Below are positions 32,823-44,889 of a stretch of 64,000 nucleotides of DNA, in pieces; the first letter of the stretch is position 1, and each line of letters opens with the position of its first letter. Source of the stretch: Nigrospora sphaerica (Eukaryota > Ascomycota > Sordariomycetes > Amphisphaeriales > Apiosporaceae). The notes under the pieces are model-generated. The model searched no databases and had not been told where the DNA came from. It saw nothing but the letters and a program-made list of their open reading frames with translations. The stretch lies in the NCBI GenBank assembly GCA_018287875.1, contig JAGVVL010000001.1, positions 6,820,001 through 6,884,000 of the forward strand, given 5' to 3'. Position numbers and translations under genes: made by a program.

Positions 32823-34174
32823 CTATAGTTCGTCGCGCGGCACCTCCTGGCCCGGGTCTGGTATCGGCTTCTCGGGCCGGCCGCTGTCCTTGTGCAGGTC
32901 GACGCCGATCTTGCCGCGCCACTTTTGCCAGAGGGCCCAGAACTCCTTCTCCATGCCGCTCTCGAGCTGGTCGGGCAGCACGACGGCGTACTCGACGTAG
33001 AGCTTGCCGTACTGGGTCTCGTGGTAGACCGAGTCGCCGTCCTCGTGCCAGATGGGCATGCCCTCGCCCTCGAGGGTGTCAACGTGGCCCGGCTGCACGA
33101 CGTGGCCGCGCTCGCGACCGAGGCGCACGACGTGGCCGTCAAGGTGCGTCAGGTTGCGCGTCCAGTCGCCCATCCAGGCCTCGCGGAGCGAGAGGAGCTC
33201 GCGCCAGAACAGGTCGTTGCCCTTGCGGCGGAAGAAGACACCGTCGACGTGCTCGGGGTTGTCGAGCTCGAGGTCGGGCTCCTTCTCCGTCAGGAGGACG
33301 ATGAGGTCGCCGGCCACGTAGTCGGGGCTCGCGTCGGCCTCGTTCTCGTAGACGAGGCGCGTGTCACGGGCGGCGCCGCGTTCGATCTTGACCGACACCG
33401 TCGTGGGCTTGCGCACGACACGGTTGCCCTGGCAGACGGGGCACTTGTGCTTGATGGTCTTGCCGCGACCGCCGCAGGCGTCGCACTGGGTCTGGACCTG
33501 CTGGAACATGCCGGGCGCGAGCTGGTGCTTAAGGATGCGGACGCCGTGGCCGCCGCAGTGCGGACACGTGTCGACGACGCCGTCGGCGGAGCCGCTGCCG
33601 TCGCACTCCTCACAGATCTGCTGCTTGTCCCACTGGAACTCGGTGTCGCGGCCGTTGTAGAAGTCGCGCAGCGAAACGCCGAGCTTGAGCTCGACATTGT
33701 GCCCGCGCGGCTGCCCGCGCTGGTAATGGCCGCCGCCGCCGAAGAAGCGGCTGAAGAGGTCGAAGGCATCGTGGCCGCCGCCGCCGCCGCCCTGCTGCCG
33801 CTGCTTCAGGCCTTCGTGGCCGTACTGGTCGTAGACGCGACGCGACTCGGCGTCGATCAGCACTTCGTAGGCCTCGGCCACCTCGACGAACCGCTCGTGT
33901 GCCGTGTCATCGCCACTGCGAGCAAGACCTCTCGTTAGCACAACGATGCGTTTTTGTGGCGCATCCGACGGCGGGTTGCGTCCCAGGATGGGGTTTGGAC
34001 GTACGGATTCTTGTCCGGGTGGAATTTCTTGCTGAGCTGTCGGTAGGCCGACTTGATTTGCTTGTCGTTGGCCTGCTTGTTCAGGCCCAGAACCTTGTAG
34101 TAGTCCTCGGCGCAGAGCGCGACCTGGACCAGCGCGAACAGCACCAGCAGCCAGGCGGCCCCATGTAGCATCAT
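32823..34174 (-). CDS. ER-luminal DnaJ/Hsp40 co-chaperone (Scj1-like)
   Basis: Two reverse-strand exons (34005-34174 and 32823-33915) join across an 89-nt GTACGT...CAG intron to 420 residues. A signal peptide ([21 protein letters not shown]) precedes a J domain with YYKVLGL and the HPD triad in KKFHPDKNP; the intron interrupts the J domain just after it. A Gly/Phe-rich linker ([20 protein letters not shown]) leads to four zinc-finger repeats: [25 protein letters not shown] and CPVCQGNR (the last lacks the final glycine). The protein ends in RDEL, an ER-retrieval variant of HDEL. Type I DnaJ proteins with these signals stimulate the lumenal Hsp70 (Kar2/BiP) in folding and ER-associated degradation. 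The ATG at 34174 is chosen because it opens the signal peptide; a second ATG follows immediately. Confidence 0.95.
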
Positions 34175-35416
34175 GATGGGCGCTGTCGCTCCCCCGGTGG
34201 GTTTTTGCACGCACGAGGCGACGACGGGACACAATGAACGGGCGCAGACGGCGCACGGAAGGGCGAGCAACCCGGGTACGCAATCGTGGAGGGGGGTGGG
34301 CAGCTTTTCCTTTTTCTAAAATAAAAAGAGAGAGAGAGGCAAGGTGGGTGGTAAAGCCAGCGTGGTACGTATGGCGATATAACACTAATAAGTCCGGCAT
34401 ACGGTCTGGCCGGGTTCGCTGGGCTGGCTTCAACTTCCCCGGACGTGTCAACGTGTTAAGACGTGCGCAGCTGCGTACTCAGGTACCGCATTTGCACGCG
34501 CGCAAATCCGTTGATAAGATAAGTGAGTTCCAACCCCGGTAAGTTACAAGCCCAGTGAGCTTCTCATTGGCCGGGTGCGCCAGTTTGTGATCGAATTCGG
34601 ATGTCTACATTTGCTGCGTGTGTGCGTTTCTATGCCTCTTGCTGTGTTTCTTTCCGAGGGTAAATCAATCCCTTGTCTGCTCTTTACCGGAGGAACGCTC
34701 TGCCGAAACAAATCATTGTACCGTTCCATTCACGGTTCTTAGGAAGTGACGAGGCATCTCAGTCGCAGGCTATCGGGGATGCTCCGTGCAATACCCATCC
34801 TGACCCTCCAGACGGCGGAAGCCAAAGGTGCAATGGATGCCAGTACCCGCTAACGTCCGTTACCAGTGAGGGCGCCTCATGCGCTTAGCCCAGGGACATT
34901 ATTATCTTTTGGCCAGATACTACGACCGCACCGGCTGGGCTTTGTAGTTTACCTACGACATCCATGCGGAGAAGCCACTTGTAGGCAACATACCTAGTTT
35001 TCTCTCCGCCGGCAGTTGGTTCAGGTTGACGCCGAGACGGTAACGTGAGCATTCAAGATTGCCAGGCATATGGTACATTTGCATAATCGGAACAAAGACA
35101 CGGCTTCCATCCCGACTTCACCTACTACTCCCCGAATATACTACTTATCAAGCCACGGTATTCAATAGTAGTTACAACCTGCGGCAGGAGCAGGTGAACG
35201 AGTCAGGTTCGATGACACCTCAACGCGGCTCTGGGAAGATCGTAGTACATGTATCCCAAATTCAGAGATAGATACTGCATGTACATTAGTCAAGCTCGGT
35301 CCCACTTTTCAACCTCGCCATCCTCAGGTCCCAGAAGCTCAGTTACCAGCAACCGTCATTTGTTGCCTGCCAACATAAGGCCCTCGTCCTCGTTTGAAGC
35401 GACCGATAACGCCATC
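34175..35416. promoter_or_regulatory. divergent promoter region of the DnaJ and helicase genes
   Basis: About 1.24 kb lies between the divergent starts of the ER DnaJ (-) and the splicing helicase (+). It contains a GA-rich stretch (34326-34340) and a CAGCGTG heptamer at 34358-34364, which matches the CAGNGTG core known from the yeast unfolded-protein-response element. An in-frame ATG at 35249 would extend the helicase by 56 residues but lies in leader-like sequence. Confidence 0.45.
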
Positions 35417-38400
35417 ATGAGCGGGAGCAAACGCTACGCGTTCGTCCCCATGGACGAGGACGAGGTCGGGCCTCAGAGAGTCGAGGACAAGAAAAAACGT
35501 AGCAAACACCGCCACCGCGACCGAACCAGAACCGAGGACCGCGACCGCGATCACGACCGTGACCGAGACCATGGCCGCCACCGCCACCGGAGCCGCTCTC
35601 CCCGAGACGCACGCGGCACCAAGCCCAAGTCGATCCGGCGCCACGACCGGGACGCCGACTTCGACGACCGGTGGGGTGATGAAGAGCCCGCGTCGGACGA
35701 TGGAGGCGCTGACGAAGAGCCCGAACTACAGGAATCCTCTTCCAAGCGCGTGAAGCTCAGCCACGATGACCGCGGTGGCGACGACGACGCAGACCTGTCC
35801 GACTCGGCTCGCGACAGGAAAGAAGCCGAGGAGTTTGCCAAACGCCTCAAAGCCCGCGACGACAACAAATCTAGCAAGGCCGTGGAGGACCGCTCTTCGA
35901 CCAAGGAAGGTCGCGCCCTGGAAGAGCGTCGTCGCCTGGCCGAGGACAACGCCGCCAGGCGCAGCGCCATGCCCGACATCCGCGAACGCTCACGGCAGGA
36001 GTACCTGAAGAAGCGGGAGGCCGAGCGGCTGGCCCTCCTCCGCAAGCAAGTGGCGGACGAGCAGGCAGAGCTTCGGAGCGGCGCACGGCTTTCAGAGAAG
36101 GAGAGGGCTGAGTTCGCGAAGAACATCGAGATCCTCCGACTGGCCGAGGAGCGCCTGAAGATCGACGACCACCGCGATGGCTACTACATGCCCGAGGACT
36201 ACATTACGGAGAAGGGCAAGATTGACCGTAAGAAAAAGGAGGATGCCCTGTACAAGCGGTACGTCGAAAAGGACGAGTACGGGCAGGAGAAGTTCGTGAC
36301 GGAACATGAGGAGTGGGAACGGGAGCAGGCGCAAAAGGCCAAGGCCCAGATCAACCGCGCCGAGCTGCAGTACGAGGGCGATTATGCGCTGGTCCTCGAC
36401 GAGGAGCAGTACATCAACTGGAACATGGACTCGACGCTCGCCGGCGAAGGCAAACAAATGACCAAGGAGCAGCGCTTCCTCGAGGCCCAGATCGACGCGG
36501 CGGAGAAGAAGGCCCTTAGCATCCAGGAGACGCGGAAGAGCCTGCCCATCTACCAGTACCGCGACGAGTTCATCGCGGCCATCAAGGAATACCAAATTCT
36601 GGTCATCGTGGGCGAGACAGGAAGTGGCAAGACCACGCAGCTGCCGCAATACTTGCACGAAGCCGGCTTCACTAAGGACGGGATGAAGGTCGGCTGTACG
36701 CAACCCCGCCGAGTGGCGGCCATGAGCGTGGCGGCCCGTGTCGCCGACGAGATGGGCGTCAAGGTCGGCAACGAGGTGGGCTTCTCCATCCGGTTTGAAG
36801 ACAACACGAGCGACAAGACGATACTGAAGTACATGACGGATGGTATGTTGCTTCGCGAGTTCATGACGGAGCCCGACCTGGCGGGCTATTCTGCCCTGAT
36901 GATTGACGAGGCCCACGAGCGTACTGTCCACACCGACATCCTCCTGGCCCTGATCAAGGATCTCTCGCGGGAGCGACCAGATCTGAAGCTCCTCATCTCC
37001 TCAGCGACCATGAACGCCGAGAAGTTCGCCAAGTATTTTGACGACGCGCCCATCTTCAACATTCCCGGACGAAGGTACCCCGTCGACATCTACTACACTC
37101 CTGCCCCCGAGGCCAACTACCTCGCCGCGGCCATCACCACCGTCTTTCAGATCCACACGACCCAAGGCAAGGGCGACATCCTGGTCTTCCTTACCGGCCA
37201 GGACGAGATCGACGCGGCCGAGCAGGAGCTGACCGAGACGGCCCGCAAACTGGGCAACCGCGTCAAGGAGTTGATCGTGTGTCCCATCTATGCCAACCTG
37301 CCCTCGGAGCTCCAGGCCAAGATCTTCGAACCTACGCCCGAAGGCGCGCGCAAGGTGGTTCTCGCCACCAACATTGCCGAAACCAGTCTAACCATCGACG
37401 GCATCGTATACGTGATCGATCCGGGTTACGTCAAGGAGAATGTCTTCAACCCGGCGACGGGCATGTCCAACCTCGTCGTCGTTCCCTGTTCGCGCGCCTC
37501 GGCCAACCAGCGGAGCGGACGAGCCGGGCGCGTAGGACCGGGCAAGTGCTTCCGCCTGTACACCAAGTACGCCTACATGAACGAGATGGACGAGAGCACG
37601 ACGCCCGAAATCCAGAGGACCAACCTCGTCTCCATCGTTCTCCTGCTAAAGTCTCTGGGCATCAACAACCTGCTCGAGTTCGAGTTCATGGACCCGCCGC
37701 CGAACGAGACGCTCATCAGCTCTCTCAACTTGCTCTTCGCCCTCCAGGCCCTCAACACCAAAGGCGAGCTCACCAAAGTTGGGAGGCAGATGGCCGAGTT
37801 CCCCACGGACCCCATGCTCGCCAAGGCCGTTCTGGCCGCGGACAAGTACGGGTGCGTGGACGAGGTGCTGTCCATTGTGTCCATGCTGAGCGAGGCTTCG
37901 GCGCTGTTCTTCCGGCCCAAGGACAAAAAGATCCACGCCGACAGCGCGCGCAACCGGTTCACGGTCAAGGAAGGCGGAGACCACGTGACGCTGCTGAACA
38001 TCTGGAACCAGTGGGTGGATAGCGACTTCTCTCCCATCTGGAGTCGCGAGAATTTCCTGCAGCAGCGCTCCTTGACGCGCGCGCGCGACGTTCGCGACCA
38101 GCTGGCGAAGCTCTGCGAGCGCGTCGAGGTGGCGCCGTCGTCTTGCGGCGCCGCCAACATCGAGCCGATCAAGAAGGCCCTCACGGCGGGTTTCTTCCCC
38201 AACGCGGCTCGCCTGCAGAGAAGCGGCGATGCCTACCGCACCGTCAAGAACAACACGACAGTGTACATCCACCCCAGCTCCGTGCTGATGGGCGCGGACC
38301 CGCCGGAGAAGATGGTCATCTACTACGAACTGGTGCAGACGACCAAGGAGTACATGCGGTCGTGCATGCCCACCAAAGGGGCGTGGCTGACCGAAGTGGC

Positions 38401-38470
38401 GCCGCATTACCACAAGAAGAAGGATTTGGAGGAGATGGAGGAACGCAAGATGCCCAAGCAGCGGTCGTGA
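35417..38470 (+). CDS. DEAH-box pre-mRNA splicing helicase (Prp2/DHX16-like)
   Basis: A single exon encodes 1017 residues. The N-terminal 330 residues are charged and rich in RD, RS and KE repeats, as in nuclear splicing helicases. The motor then shows motif [10 protein letters not shown] (about residue 399), Ia [16 protein letters not shown] (about 497), III SAT (about 529), motif [14 protein letters not shown] and [12 protein letters not shown] (about 698). A winged-helix, ratchet and OB-fold (DUF1605) region completes the protein, ending in a Lys/Glu-rich tail. The N-terminal phrase [12 protein letters not shown] and the segment [26 protein letters not shown] fit the Prp2/Cdc28/DHX16 subgroup, which remodels the activated spliceosome before the first catalytic step. 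ATG 35417 is preferred over the in-frame ATG at 35249. Confidence 0.95.
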   Translation: MSGSKRYAFVPMDEDEVGPQRVEDKKKRSKHRHRDRTRTEDRDRDHDRDRDHGRHRHRSRSPRDARGTKPKSIRRHDRDADFDDRWGDEEPASDDGGADEEPELQESSSKRVKLSHDDRGGDDDADLSDSARDRKEAEEFAKRLKARDDNKSSKAVEDRSSTKEGRALEERRRLAEDNAARRSAMPDIRERSRQEYLKKREAERLALLRKQVADEQAELRSGARLSEKERAEFAKNIEILRLAEERLKIDDHRDGYYMPEDYITEKGKIDRKKKEDALYKRYVEKDEYGQEKFVTEHEEWEREQAQKAKAQINRAELQYEGDYALVLDEEQYINWNMDSTLAGEGKQMTKEQRFLEAQIDAAEKKALSIQETRKSLPIYQYRDEFIAAIKEYQILVIVGETGSGKTTQLPQYLHEAGFTKDGMKVGCTQPRRVAAMSVAARVADEMGVKVGNEVGFSIRFEDNTSDKTILKYMTDGMLLREFMTEPDLAGYSALMIDEAHERTVHTDILLALIKDLSRERPDLKLLISSATMNAEKFAKYFDDAPIFNIPGRRYPVDIYYTPAPEANYLAAAITTVFQIHTTQGKGDILVFLTGQDEIDAAEQELTETARKLGNRVKELIVCPIYANLPSELQAKIFEPTPEGARKVVLATNIAETSLTIDGIVYVIDPGYVKENVFNPATGMSNLVVVPCSRASANQRSGRAGRVGPGKCFRLYTKYAYMNEMDESTTPEIQRTNLVSIVLLLKSLGINNLLEFEFMDPPPNETLISSLNLLFALQALNTKGELTKVGRQMAEFPTDPMLAKAVLAADKYGCVDEVLSIVSMLSEASALFFRPKDKKIHADSARNRFTVKEGGDHVTLLNIWNQWVDSDFSPIWSRENFLQQRSLTRARDVRDQLAKLCERVEVAPSSCGAANIEPIKKALTAGFFPNAARLQRSGDAYRTVKNNTTVYIHPSSVLMGADPPEKMVIYYELVQTTKEYMRSCMPTKGAWLTEVAPHYHKKKDLEEMEERKMPKQRS

Positions 38471-39046
38471 AGTTTTGGATACACGGACGCGGGCCGCGGC
38501 GACCACGATCCGCGCGCGACGACTGGCGGTTTAGCGAGGCCACACCGCCCGGTAGGGTAGCTATTCTACGTGCCTAAATAGCAACAGCCATCTCAAAGAG
38601 GAAAGCATGGCGCCAGTGCCCATGGTGGGGACCGGATCTGATTGTCGCGTCCGGCGCCAGTGGTGACAAGCACCCCCGTCCCTGCGACGAAATATCGGTG
38701 CCTGGCGAGGGTGGAGTCCCGCTTTGCCGCAACGGGGGCCAAGGGGGGGCAGATGGCGATAAAACGGTTAGCCGGCCCATGCAGCCGCGGAGCAGGATGC
38801 CGGTTGCGGGAGACACGACCGTATGATCGTGAGGCCCAAACACGTCGCTGGCCAGCGGGGAGGCGCGCGGCCGCAGTATGAATAGGTGTCGTTCGGCCGT
38901 CTGCTTTGTGTCATGGCAGAGTTGTTGTCCTTTTTCCCGGCGCGAGTTATCCCCTCTCCTCTTGTTCAATCGCACTTGATTCCGCACAACCCGTGGTTCG
39001 TTGAGCCCCGAAACCGAGAACCCAGCCCAGCCCAGCCCAACCCAGC
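38471..39046. other. intergenic region
   Basis: It lies between the tandem helicase and GPI-protein genes. A CCCAG pentamer repeats in tandem just before the next start (39021-39040). Otherwise nothing is recognisable. Confidence 0.55.
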
Positions 39047-39980
39047 ATGAGATCGAACACGCTCGTGTCGGCGGCGCTCCTGGCGGCGCGGCCGCTCGTC
39101 GCGTCGGCGGCGGGCGAGGCGTCCTCCTCCTCGCCCTTGGGCGTGGCGGCGCAGGCCGACGACAAGTACTGGGAGCAGGTGTGCTACCCGGTCGACTACA
39201 CCGAGGCGCAGGTGCCGCCGTGCTTCTCCATCGACAACATCGAGGCGGCGTGCCAGCCCAACGGCACGTCGCCGCTCGCACACGCAGCGCACGCCCAGTG
39301 CATGTGCGGCGGCTCCTTCTTCCGCGAGTGGGCCGGCTGCCAGAACTGCCTCTTCGTCCACGGCCAGCGCTCCGGCCTCGAGATGGCACACTACTCGGCC
39401 ATCATGACGGCCGCGAGCCAGGCCCTGTGTACCGGCACGCCCACCGCTCCGTGGGCCAGTGTACGTTTTGTCTTTTTCCGCGCTTCCTTTCCGTCCCCTC
39501 TGCCCCGCACCCCTTGGTCGCACCCTTCTTCTCCTCCGGAACATAGTCTCTGACACCCGGCCCCCTCGTGGTACACAGCTCTTCGCCGAGGCCCAAGCCA
39601 CCGTGGCGGTGCCCGCGACGGGCGCCACGGCGCTGCGCGACGTCAAGAGCGGCGACACGGCCGTCAGCCTGTACTACACGGCCACGGGCAGCCAGGGACC
39701 CGGACCCATCACTGGCAGCGCCACGGGCGCCACGGCGACGGCGCCGGTGCCGACGGCCACCTTCGTGCGCGATACTACCGCCTCCGACAACGCGGGTGTC
39801 CCCACCACCACCCGCGCCACCACGTCCCGCTCCTCCCCTGCCACGGGTACCGGGGGGGCCGCATCCGATCCGACGGGCTCGGGAAAGCCCGACACCAACG
39901 CCGCGGTGCCGGCGGGGGCAGCCGGCGGCCTGGGGCTCTGGCTCGCGGTGGCCGGCGGAGCCCTGGTTGCGGCGCTGTAA
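39047..39980 (+). CDS. secreted cysteine-rich protein with probable GPI anchor
   Basis: Two exons (39047-39460, 39579-39980) join in phase 0 across a 118-nt GTACGT...CAG intron to 271 residues. An N-terminal signal peptide (MRSNTLVSAALLAARPLVASAAG) precedes a domain of about 110 residues with eight cysteines: VCYP, PCFS, ACQP, QCMCGG, GCQNC and ALC. The second half is a Thr/Ser/Ala/Pro-rich stalk suited to O-glycosylation. The end is Gly/Ala-rich and hydrophobic (GLGLWLAVAGGALVAAL), typical of a GPI-attachment signal. I do not recognise a named domain; the architecture is common among fungal cell-wall or plasma-membrane surface proteins. The start is the ATG that opens the signal peptide. Confidence 0.85.
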
Positions 39981-40371
39981 TGAGGACCCCGCGTCGTGAG
40001 CAACACCTCGCTTGCCCGAACCGGGTGTTGGGCAATGACAATGGGGGACATACTAATGAGATACTTGAATATACCAACCTTTCCATTTCGATTCAGAGCC
40101 GTGTAGGGATGGCATAGCTTCCAATTTAAAACATCACCTGGCCAATTACGGCATCCATTGTGGCAAAGACTGCCCCCCCCCCCCGGGCAGCAGGGCGATG
40201 ATCGGGCACCCAAAGACGCTAACCCCGAAGGAAGCTTGAGGAGACGGACATGTTGCTCACTCAAAAAGATTTCCTGATTTGATTATGTTTTCTTGTTGAC
40301 GCTGCCCAAGAAAAAAGAAAGAGTACAAGCTATACGGGAAAGACACCAAGCCGACCGAGAGTAGTGAATCT
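39981..40371. other. short convergent intergenic region
   Basis: The 3' ends of the GPI-type protein (+) and the GFA protein (-) face each other. A poly-C run lies near 40169-40182. Confidence 0.6.
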
Positions 40372-40771
40372 CTACTCGGGCATGTGGTCGAAGGGCTTAG
40401 CGAGCTTCTCCTGGCAGAAGGGCAGCTTGGCGACGGTCCAGATCTCCGTGTCGGGCTTGAGCTTCTTCTTGTCCTCGACGCTGAGGGTGCCGCCCTTGAG
40501 GGCGATGATGGGCGGGGCCGCCTCGGGGTCGTGGGCGATGGGCGAGCCGCAGTCGGGGCAGAAAATGCGGTGCACGGCGTTGCCCGACGTGCCCTTGCCC
40601 GCCCAGCTCTTGGTCGTGCCCGTGATGGTCAACTTGTCCTTGGGCACCACGACGACGAGGGCTGTTGGTTTCGGGGAAAGGCTTCGGTCAGCTTTTTATC
40701 GCTTTCTTTGCGCCGGGAGGGGAGGGGGGGGGGGTTTTCCCTTTCTTGCAGCTCGTTTGTTTCTTAGAGGG

Positions 40772-40802
<31 letters not shown>

Positions 40803-40952
40803 CAAGGTCGGAGCGGAGGGGAGAGGAAACGTACAGTAGGTGCTGCCCGACTGGCGCTGGCAGTCATCGCAGTGGTCGTACCCGACGATGAGCGGCTCGG
40901 CGTCGACCGTGTACTTGACGGCGCCGCATAGGCAGTGACCTGAGAGACCCAT
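40372..40952 (-). CDS. GFA/CENP-V-domain protein (glutathione-dependent formaldehyde-activating-like)
   Basis: Two reverse-strand exons (40835-40952, 40372-40661) join across a GTACGT...CAG intron to 135 residues, the usual size of this single-domain family. Zinc-ligand cysteines appear in order: CLCGAV near the N-terminus, CDDCQRQSGS and FCPDCGSPI, giving the CxC...CxxC...CxxC pattern. The remaining strands (VVVVPKDKLTITG, IIALKGGTL) fit the fold. The family is named after an enzyme reported to speed S-hydroxymethylglutathione formation, but most fungal members have no proven activity. The 173-nt intron contains a (GA)n stretch (about 40771-40797). Confidence 0.92.
40771..40797. repeat. (GA)n microsatellite inside an intron
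   Basis: A GA array lying within the intron of the GFA-domain gene; on the coding strand it reads CT, that is, a polypyrimidine tract. Confidence 0.9.
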
Positions 40953-42081
40953 GGTGAAAGAAGTGCGATAGCTAATCGGGGAAAGGGGAGGCGTGATGCT
41001 GTCGTGGTCGGGGTGGCGAGAGCACGAGGTGAGTTGGAATGGGGAAGCACAGTCGGCGGAGGGGGAGGGAAGCTCTCATATAGCTCCGAGGGAAACAGGG
41101 CTGGCTGGGAGAGCTCCTGCCAGCTCGCCCTTTCTGTCTCTCTCTCTATCCCCCCCTCTCTCTGATTTGGCAACGCAAGGCGGCTCGCCCACATGTGCGC
41201 TATCTAGGTACATCCATTTCCAATTCTTGGGTCTTGGCCATGGACGTCCGAGGATCCCGCGCCCGGAACGGACGGTTGCATCCGGCATCCCTTGTCTTTG
41301 TACGGCTGTACAGTCAGCAACGATTTCCCATGATTTGGAATCGAACCCGGCCGAGTGCGTGTCCCTGCCCCCCTTGTATATTGACCAACTGCCCCTTCCA
41401 ACGCGCGAGGGTAGTCCCGTCCGCTGGTGATGCCGATGGGGCCCGTGTGCCCATGACGAATACTGGATGGCGGGGTTCTCGTTGGCAAGGCAGCTCTGGC
41501 GGGGTAATGGAGGAGGGGCCAAAAGATAGTGGCTGTCGGTGTAGCACAGACCTCTCTGGCCCCGTCTCCCTAACGCAAGCCAGACATCATACCGCCATCA
41601 TACGGGCCGACGATTTGTCTTTGGCCTTCCCTGCCCATGCATGGGCTTTAGTTGTCGTCAGGATCGGCTCCGGCGAAGCTCTCTCTCCCTCCCCTTCGGC
41701 AATCGCGTACTAGAATAGTTGCATGCACATCGACTTCGCCGAATAAACATGGTTTACTTGGTAAGTACTCTGGTAAGTTCGTAGCTGAACTGACGGCATG
41801 TACAGAGCACCTAAGTATGTAAGTAAAGTAGGTTATATGTGCCTACCTACAAATTAGGTAAGTACTTCTTACCTTACGTTAGAGGTACATGGCAGTTCAT
41901 CCCAGCAAGGCCGAGTACGGATAGACTGGAAGCAAAGCTCTACCCGCTTATGGACCCGATCTGCCCGTAGTGTTGCGATGCGTGCCTGCCTAGCAACGAA
42001 CCAAGCCAGGTATTTGTAATTATCGGCTTGACCGCCCTTGGCTCGAACTGGCTTAACCCCCTCCGGGATTGGACGTTACTA
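40953..42081. other. intergenic region with TAGGTA-type motif cluster
   Basis: It separates the GFA start from the HET-gene stop. 41758-41890 is dense in GTAAGTA, TAGGTA and TACCTA words and is AT-richer than its surroundings. The long ORFs around 41000-41700 overlap on both strands and are not supported. Confidence 0.55.
41758..41890. repeat. cluster of TAGGTA/TACCTA/GTAAGTA words
   Basis: Within about 130 nt the words GGTAAGTA, AAGTAGGT, CCTACCTAC and TTAGGTAAGTA recur on both strands. Similar clusters lie at about 24300-24370, 30265-30296 and 55290-55350. The dispersed pattern suggests a genome-wide low-complexity intergenic motif rather than a gene-specific element. Confidence 0.7.
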
Positions 42082-43932
42082 TTAAGATGGCTTCGTCGCC
42101 AAGCTCGCCACCTCGGCCTTGTAGCTCTCCTGCATCACAGCGTTGGTCTCGCGCCGGCTCATGACCACGTCCAGGACGTAGACATACCAGCCGGGCTCCA
42201 TCTTGACGCGCTCCATGCGCACCCGTACCGTAGGGAGCCCTTCGACGGCCACTGTCCACTCCCCCGTGCGCCCCTGCATCTTCTGCATCAGGGGCAGCGG
42301 CGGCGCCGTGGCCGCATCCGCCCCCGCCGGCGCCGCGCCGAGCCACTGGATGGCCTCCTTGTCGACAGCCGGCACGAGGCCGACGTCGATCTCGGGGGGG
42401 CCCTGCGGGTGGTAGCGCCGCAGCGCCACGCCAAAGACGCGCCCGTCACGTAGCCGGTACATGAGGATCACGCTGTTGACGGCGTCGCCGCGGCCTGCCT
42501 TGAGCAGCCCGTCCTTGGTGTGCCAGTCCACGCCCGACACCCACCGCCGCCCGACGTAGCTCACGTGCTGCGCGTTGTAGACGTGCCGCCGTAGGATAAT
42601 GTCGTTCTCCGACACCTCGCGTTGCGCCTGGTACGCCACGTGCAGCGTTTCCGTCGTGGTGATGAGGTCGTTCCACGTCGTCGACGGCGGGTACAGCGCC
42701 GCCGACATGACGAACTCGCCCGTCCGCGCGTACTGCGATCGGTTGCCCTCCACGAGGAGCAGCGCCACCGGTACCGGCGAGTTCTCGTTGTCGGTGCAGA
42801 GAAGCAGGACGCATATGCCCTTGCGGTTTTGGACCAGACTTGGCCGCTGCCACCGATGCCATACCTGCTGGTCGTGCGCAACCACGGGCAGGTCGATTCG
42901 GATCGTTCCCCCTATTATGCTCGGCAGGTTGGTTGGCGTTGTCGGCAGTCGGTAAAACTCATGCGAATCCTCCCAGGGGCTCAGTTGGCCCGAGTATTGA
43001 AAGTCCCGTGGAGAACGGGCCAGCAGTCCGAGAAGAGGGCCATCGTGAGCCGAAACGTTTTCGCCCGTGGGCGAGGATCCCATATCATCCAAGTCGGCCC
43101 CTTTGACGAGGCCCGTAAACTCGGTCACTTTTTTGCCCCATGCGAAAATCGTATGGTCTTCTGGATAGGATTGGATCAACTCCTCCTGGAGCCTCCTGAA
43201 GGCCCTGGGCCCTTCCCCGTACACCACGGGCATGCTGACGTCGAAGATGCCGAGAAGGCAGTACGCCATGTCCTCGACGCGAGCCGTGGTCCTTCGCGAT
43301 GCCCACGCCATGCGTTTCGCGATGCTGGCCGACTCGAGACTGGCGCCAGTGAGATACTCGACATCTATTCCCGTGGAAGAGGCGATTTGGGGCGCCAGTA
43401 CGCGTTTGGGTCCCAAGAAGGTCCACGCACTAGAGTAAAAGACGAGCTCCAGGGGGGCCAGCAGTTCCTGGAGCGTCCACCCACGCGTAAACCAGCGGGA
43501 GCTCATGAACCGCGTCATATCGCCGTATCGGACTGGCGGCACATCGGACAGGTACGCGTAGGCGATGGCGGCGTTCTTGTACCAGCGGAACATGGAGTTG
43601 ATGGCCTCGCACAGCTCGGCACTGCTCGTTCGGTCGATGCAGCATCTGTAGCAGGGATGTCAGTCGCCTTTGGCCGCCTCGGCCGCTCGTCGGACGACTT
43701 ACGTGTCCACCCATACCCATTCAAAGCAGTCCTTGAGCGCCTGCTGGCAACAAAACTCGACCTTGCGATAGCCTGGGCTCGACTGCAGCTCCTCGTGCGC
43801 AAGCGTCCTCCACATGGCGAGCGTCACCTCGCCCACGCCCCATGTGTGCGAGAGGATGGCGTACGAGGGGACATGATCGTCGGACATGAATTCCTTGAGC
43901 ACCCTCGAAGAGGCGTGGAGTAGCCGAATCAT
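42082..43932 (-). CDS. HET-domain (heterokaryon incompatibility) protein
   Basis: Two reverse-strand exons (43703-43932, 42082-43645) join across a 57-nt GTAAGT...CAG intron to 597 residues. The three HET blocks are clear: YAILSHTWG (about residues 23-32), FEWVWVDTCCID formed across the splice (about 69-80), and SRWFTRGWTLQELLAP further on. MAYCLLGIFDVSMPVVYGEG is typical of the subgroup related to the N-terminus of HET-E/HET-D. HET domains trigger cell death when non-self partners fuse. Here the domain is followed by about 350 residues without NACHT, WD40 or ankyrin repeats. The C-terminal half (VALRRYHPQGPPEIDVGLVP) appears to be a conserved but unnamed domain. The ATG at 43932 directly precedes the HET fold, as usual. 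Confidence 0.95.
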
Positions 43933-44889
43933 ATCGGCGGCTTGTCTTTTGGCAGCCCGAGTGGCTCGGTCCTATACAGTCACACTGCGCAGCCTGTCAG
44001 TTTGGTCGCGAGAGGGGTTGTGGCAGCCACTCATGAGGGGACCGAGGCGTGGTTGCCGTCTGCTTTAAGCGGTAGACGCATCGAGGATTTCCTGCGCGTT
44101 TGCCGCCGCGGCAAATCTCGGATGAATCAGCCAGGCCCCAGCGGGCTCCTGTTGTGTGTCCATCGTGATAGGGAAAAAGCAATGCCATGGTCCCAACCGC
44201 CCAACATGCCGGTAAAGGGGAAGTGGGGTGAATCAAGGCGAGACCACAGGCCGTCTCGGTTTCATTGACGTCGCGTCTCGGATGACATTGCTCGGGCGGC
44301 CGTCGAAATATTGGAGCCGCGGGGACCGCTTCACTGTAATCAGATGGACTTGCCTCTGCTGGCGCCCGGGGGCCCGAGTTGGCCGGCCTTGTTCCGCTGT
44401 CATATCGGGCGTGTCTTGGGAACGCCAGGGCAGGTTGTGGAGGTAGGCAGAGGAAAAGATTGGCCCTGTTCACACGCCAGCGCCAGCCCGTAAAGCTTGC
44501 CACACCTTCCGGAAACGGCAGTTGAGCTCGCCCGTGATTCGTGGTCGTGTTGTCGCTTAGCTCCACACGTTCGCGGGATCACCCGGCTGCGCCTTCTCCT
44601 CCTCGCGGGACACAAGGCAAAGAGTCACGGAGGCGGGCACGGAGACCAGAGAAGTTCGTGATTAGGGCTCAGTTGGTCCGATCGGGCACGCAGATACGCC
44701 AAGGACAATGATTGGGACTCCGGATGGGCTGGCTAGTAGCCCCGAGGTGTTCCTTCCCCCGTGCACGTCCGACCTCCCGTACTAGCCTCACGAGCCAGGA
44801 AACCCCCGATATTGCTTTCCAATCACCCGCCACAACGAACGCATTCCTCACTCTGATATCCTTCCTCCAGTTCCTCGCTCTCCGCCAAA
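43933..44889. other. intergenic region
   Basis: It lies upstream of the HET gene and downstream of the small secreted-protein gene. ORFs here overlap on both strands without recognisable features. Confidence 0.55.

Noticed and set aside
33916..34451. Single-frame extension of the DnaJ protein through the intron
   Set aside because: It skips the signal peptide and J domain, which lie in another frame and join cleanly through GTACGT...CAG.
41325..41405. tRNA-like sequence on the reverse strand (GGGTTCGATTCC)
   Set aside because: The T-loop-like word is present, but the flanking bases do not form a five-base T stem, and no anticodon or acceptor stem fits.
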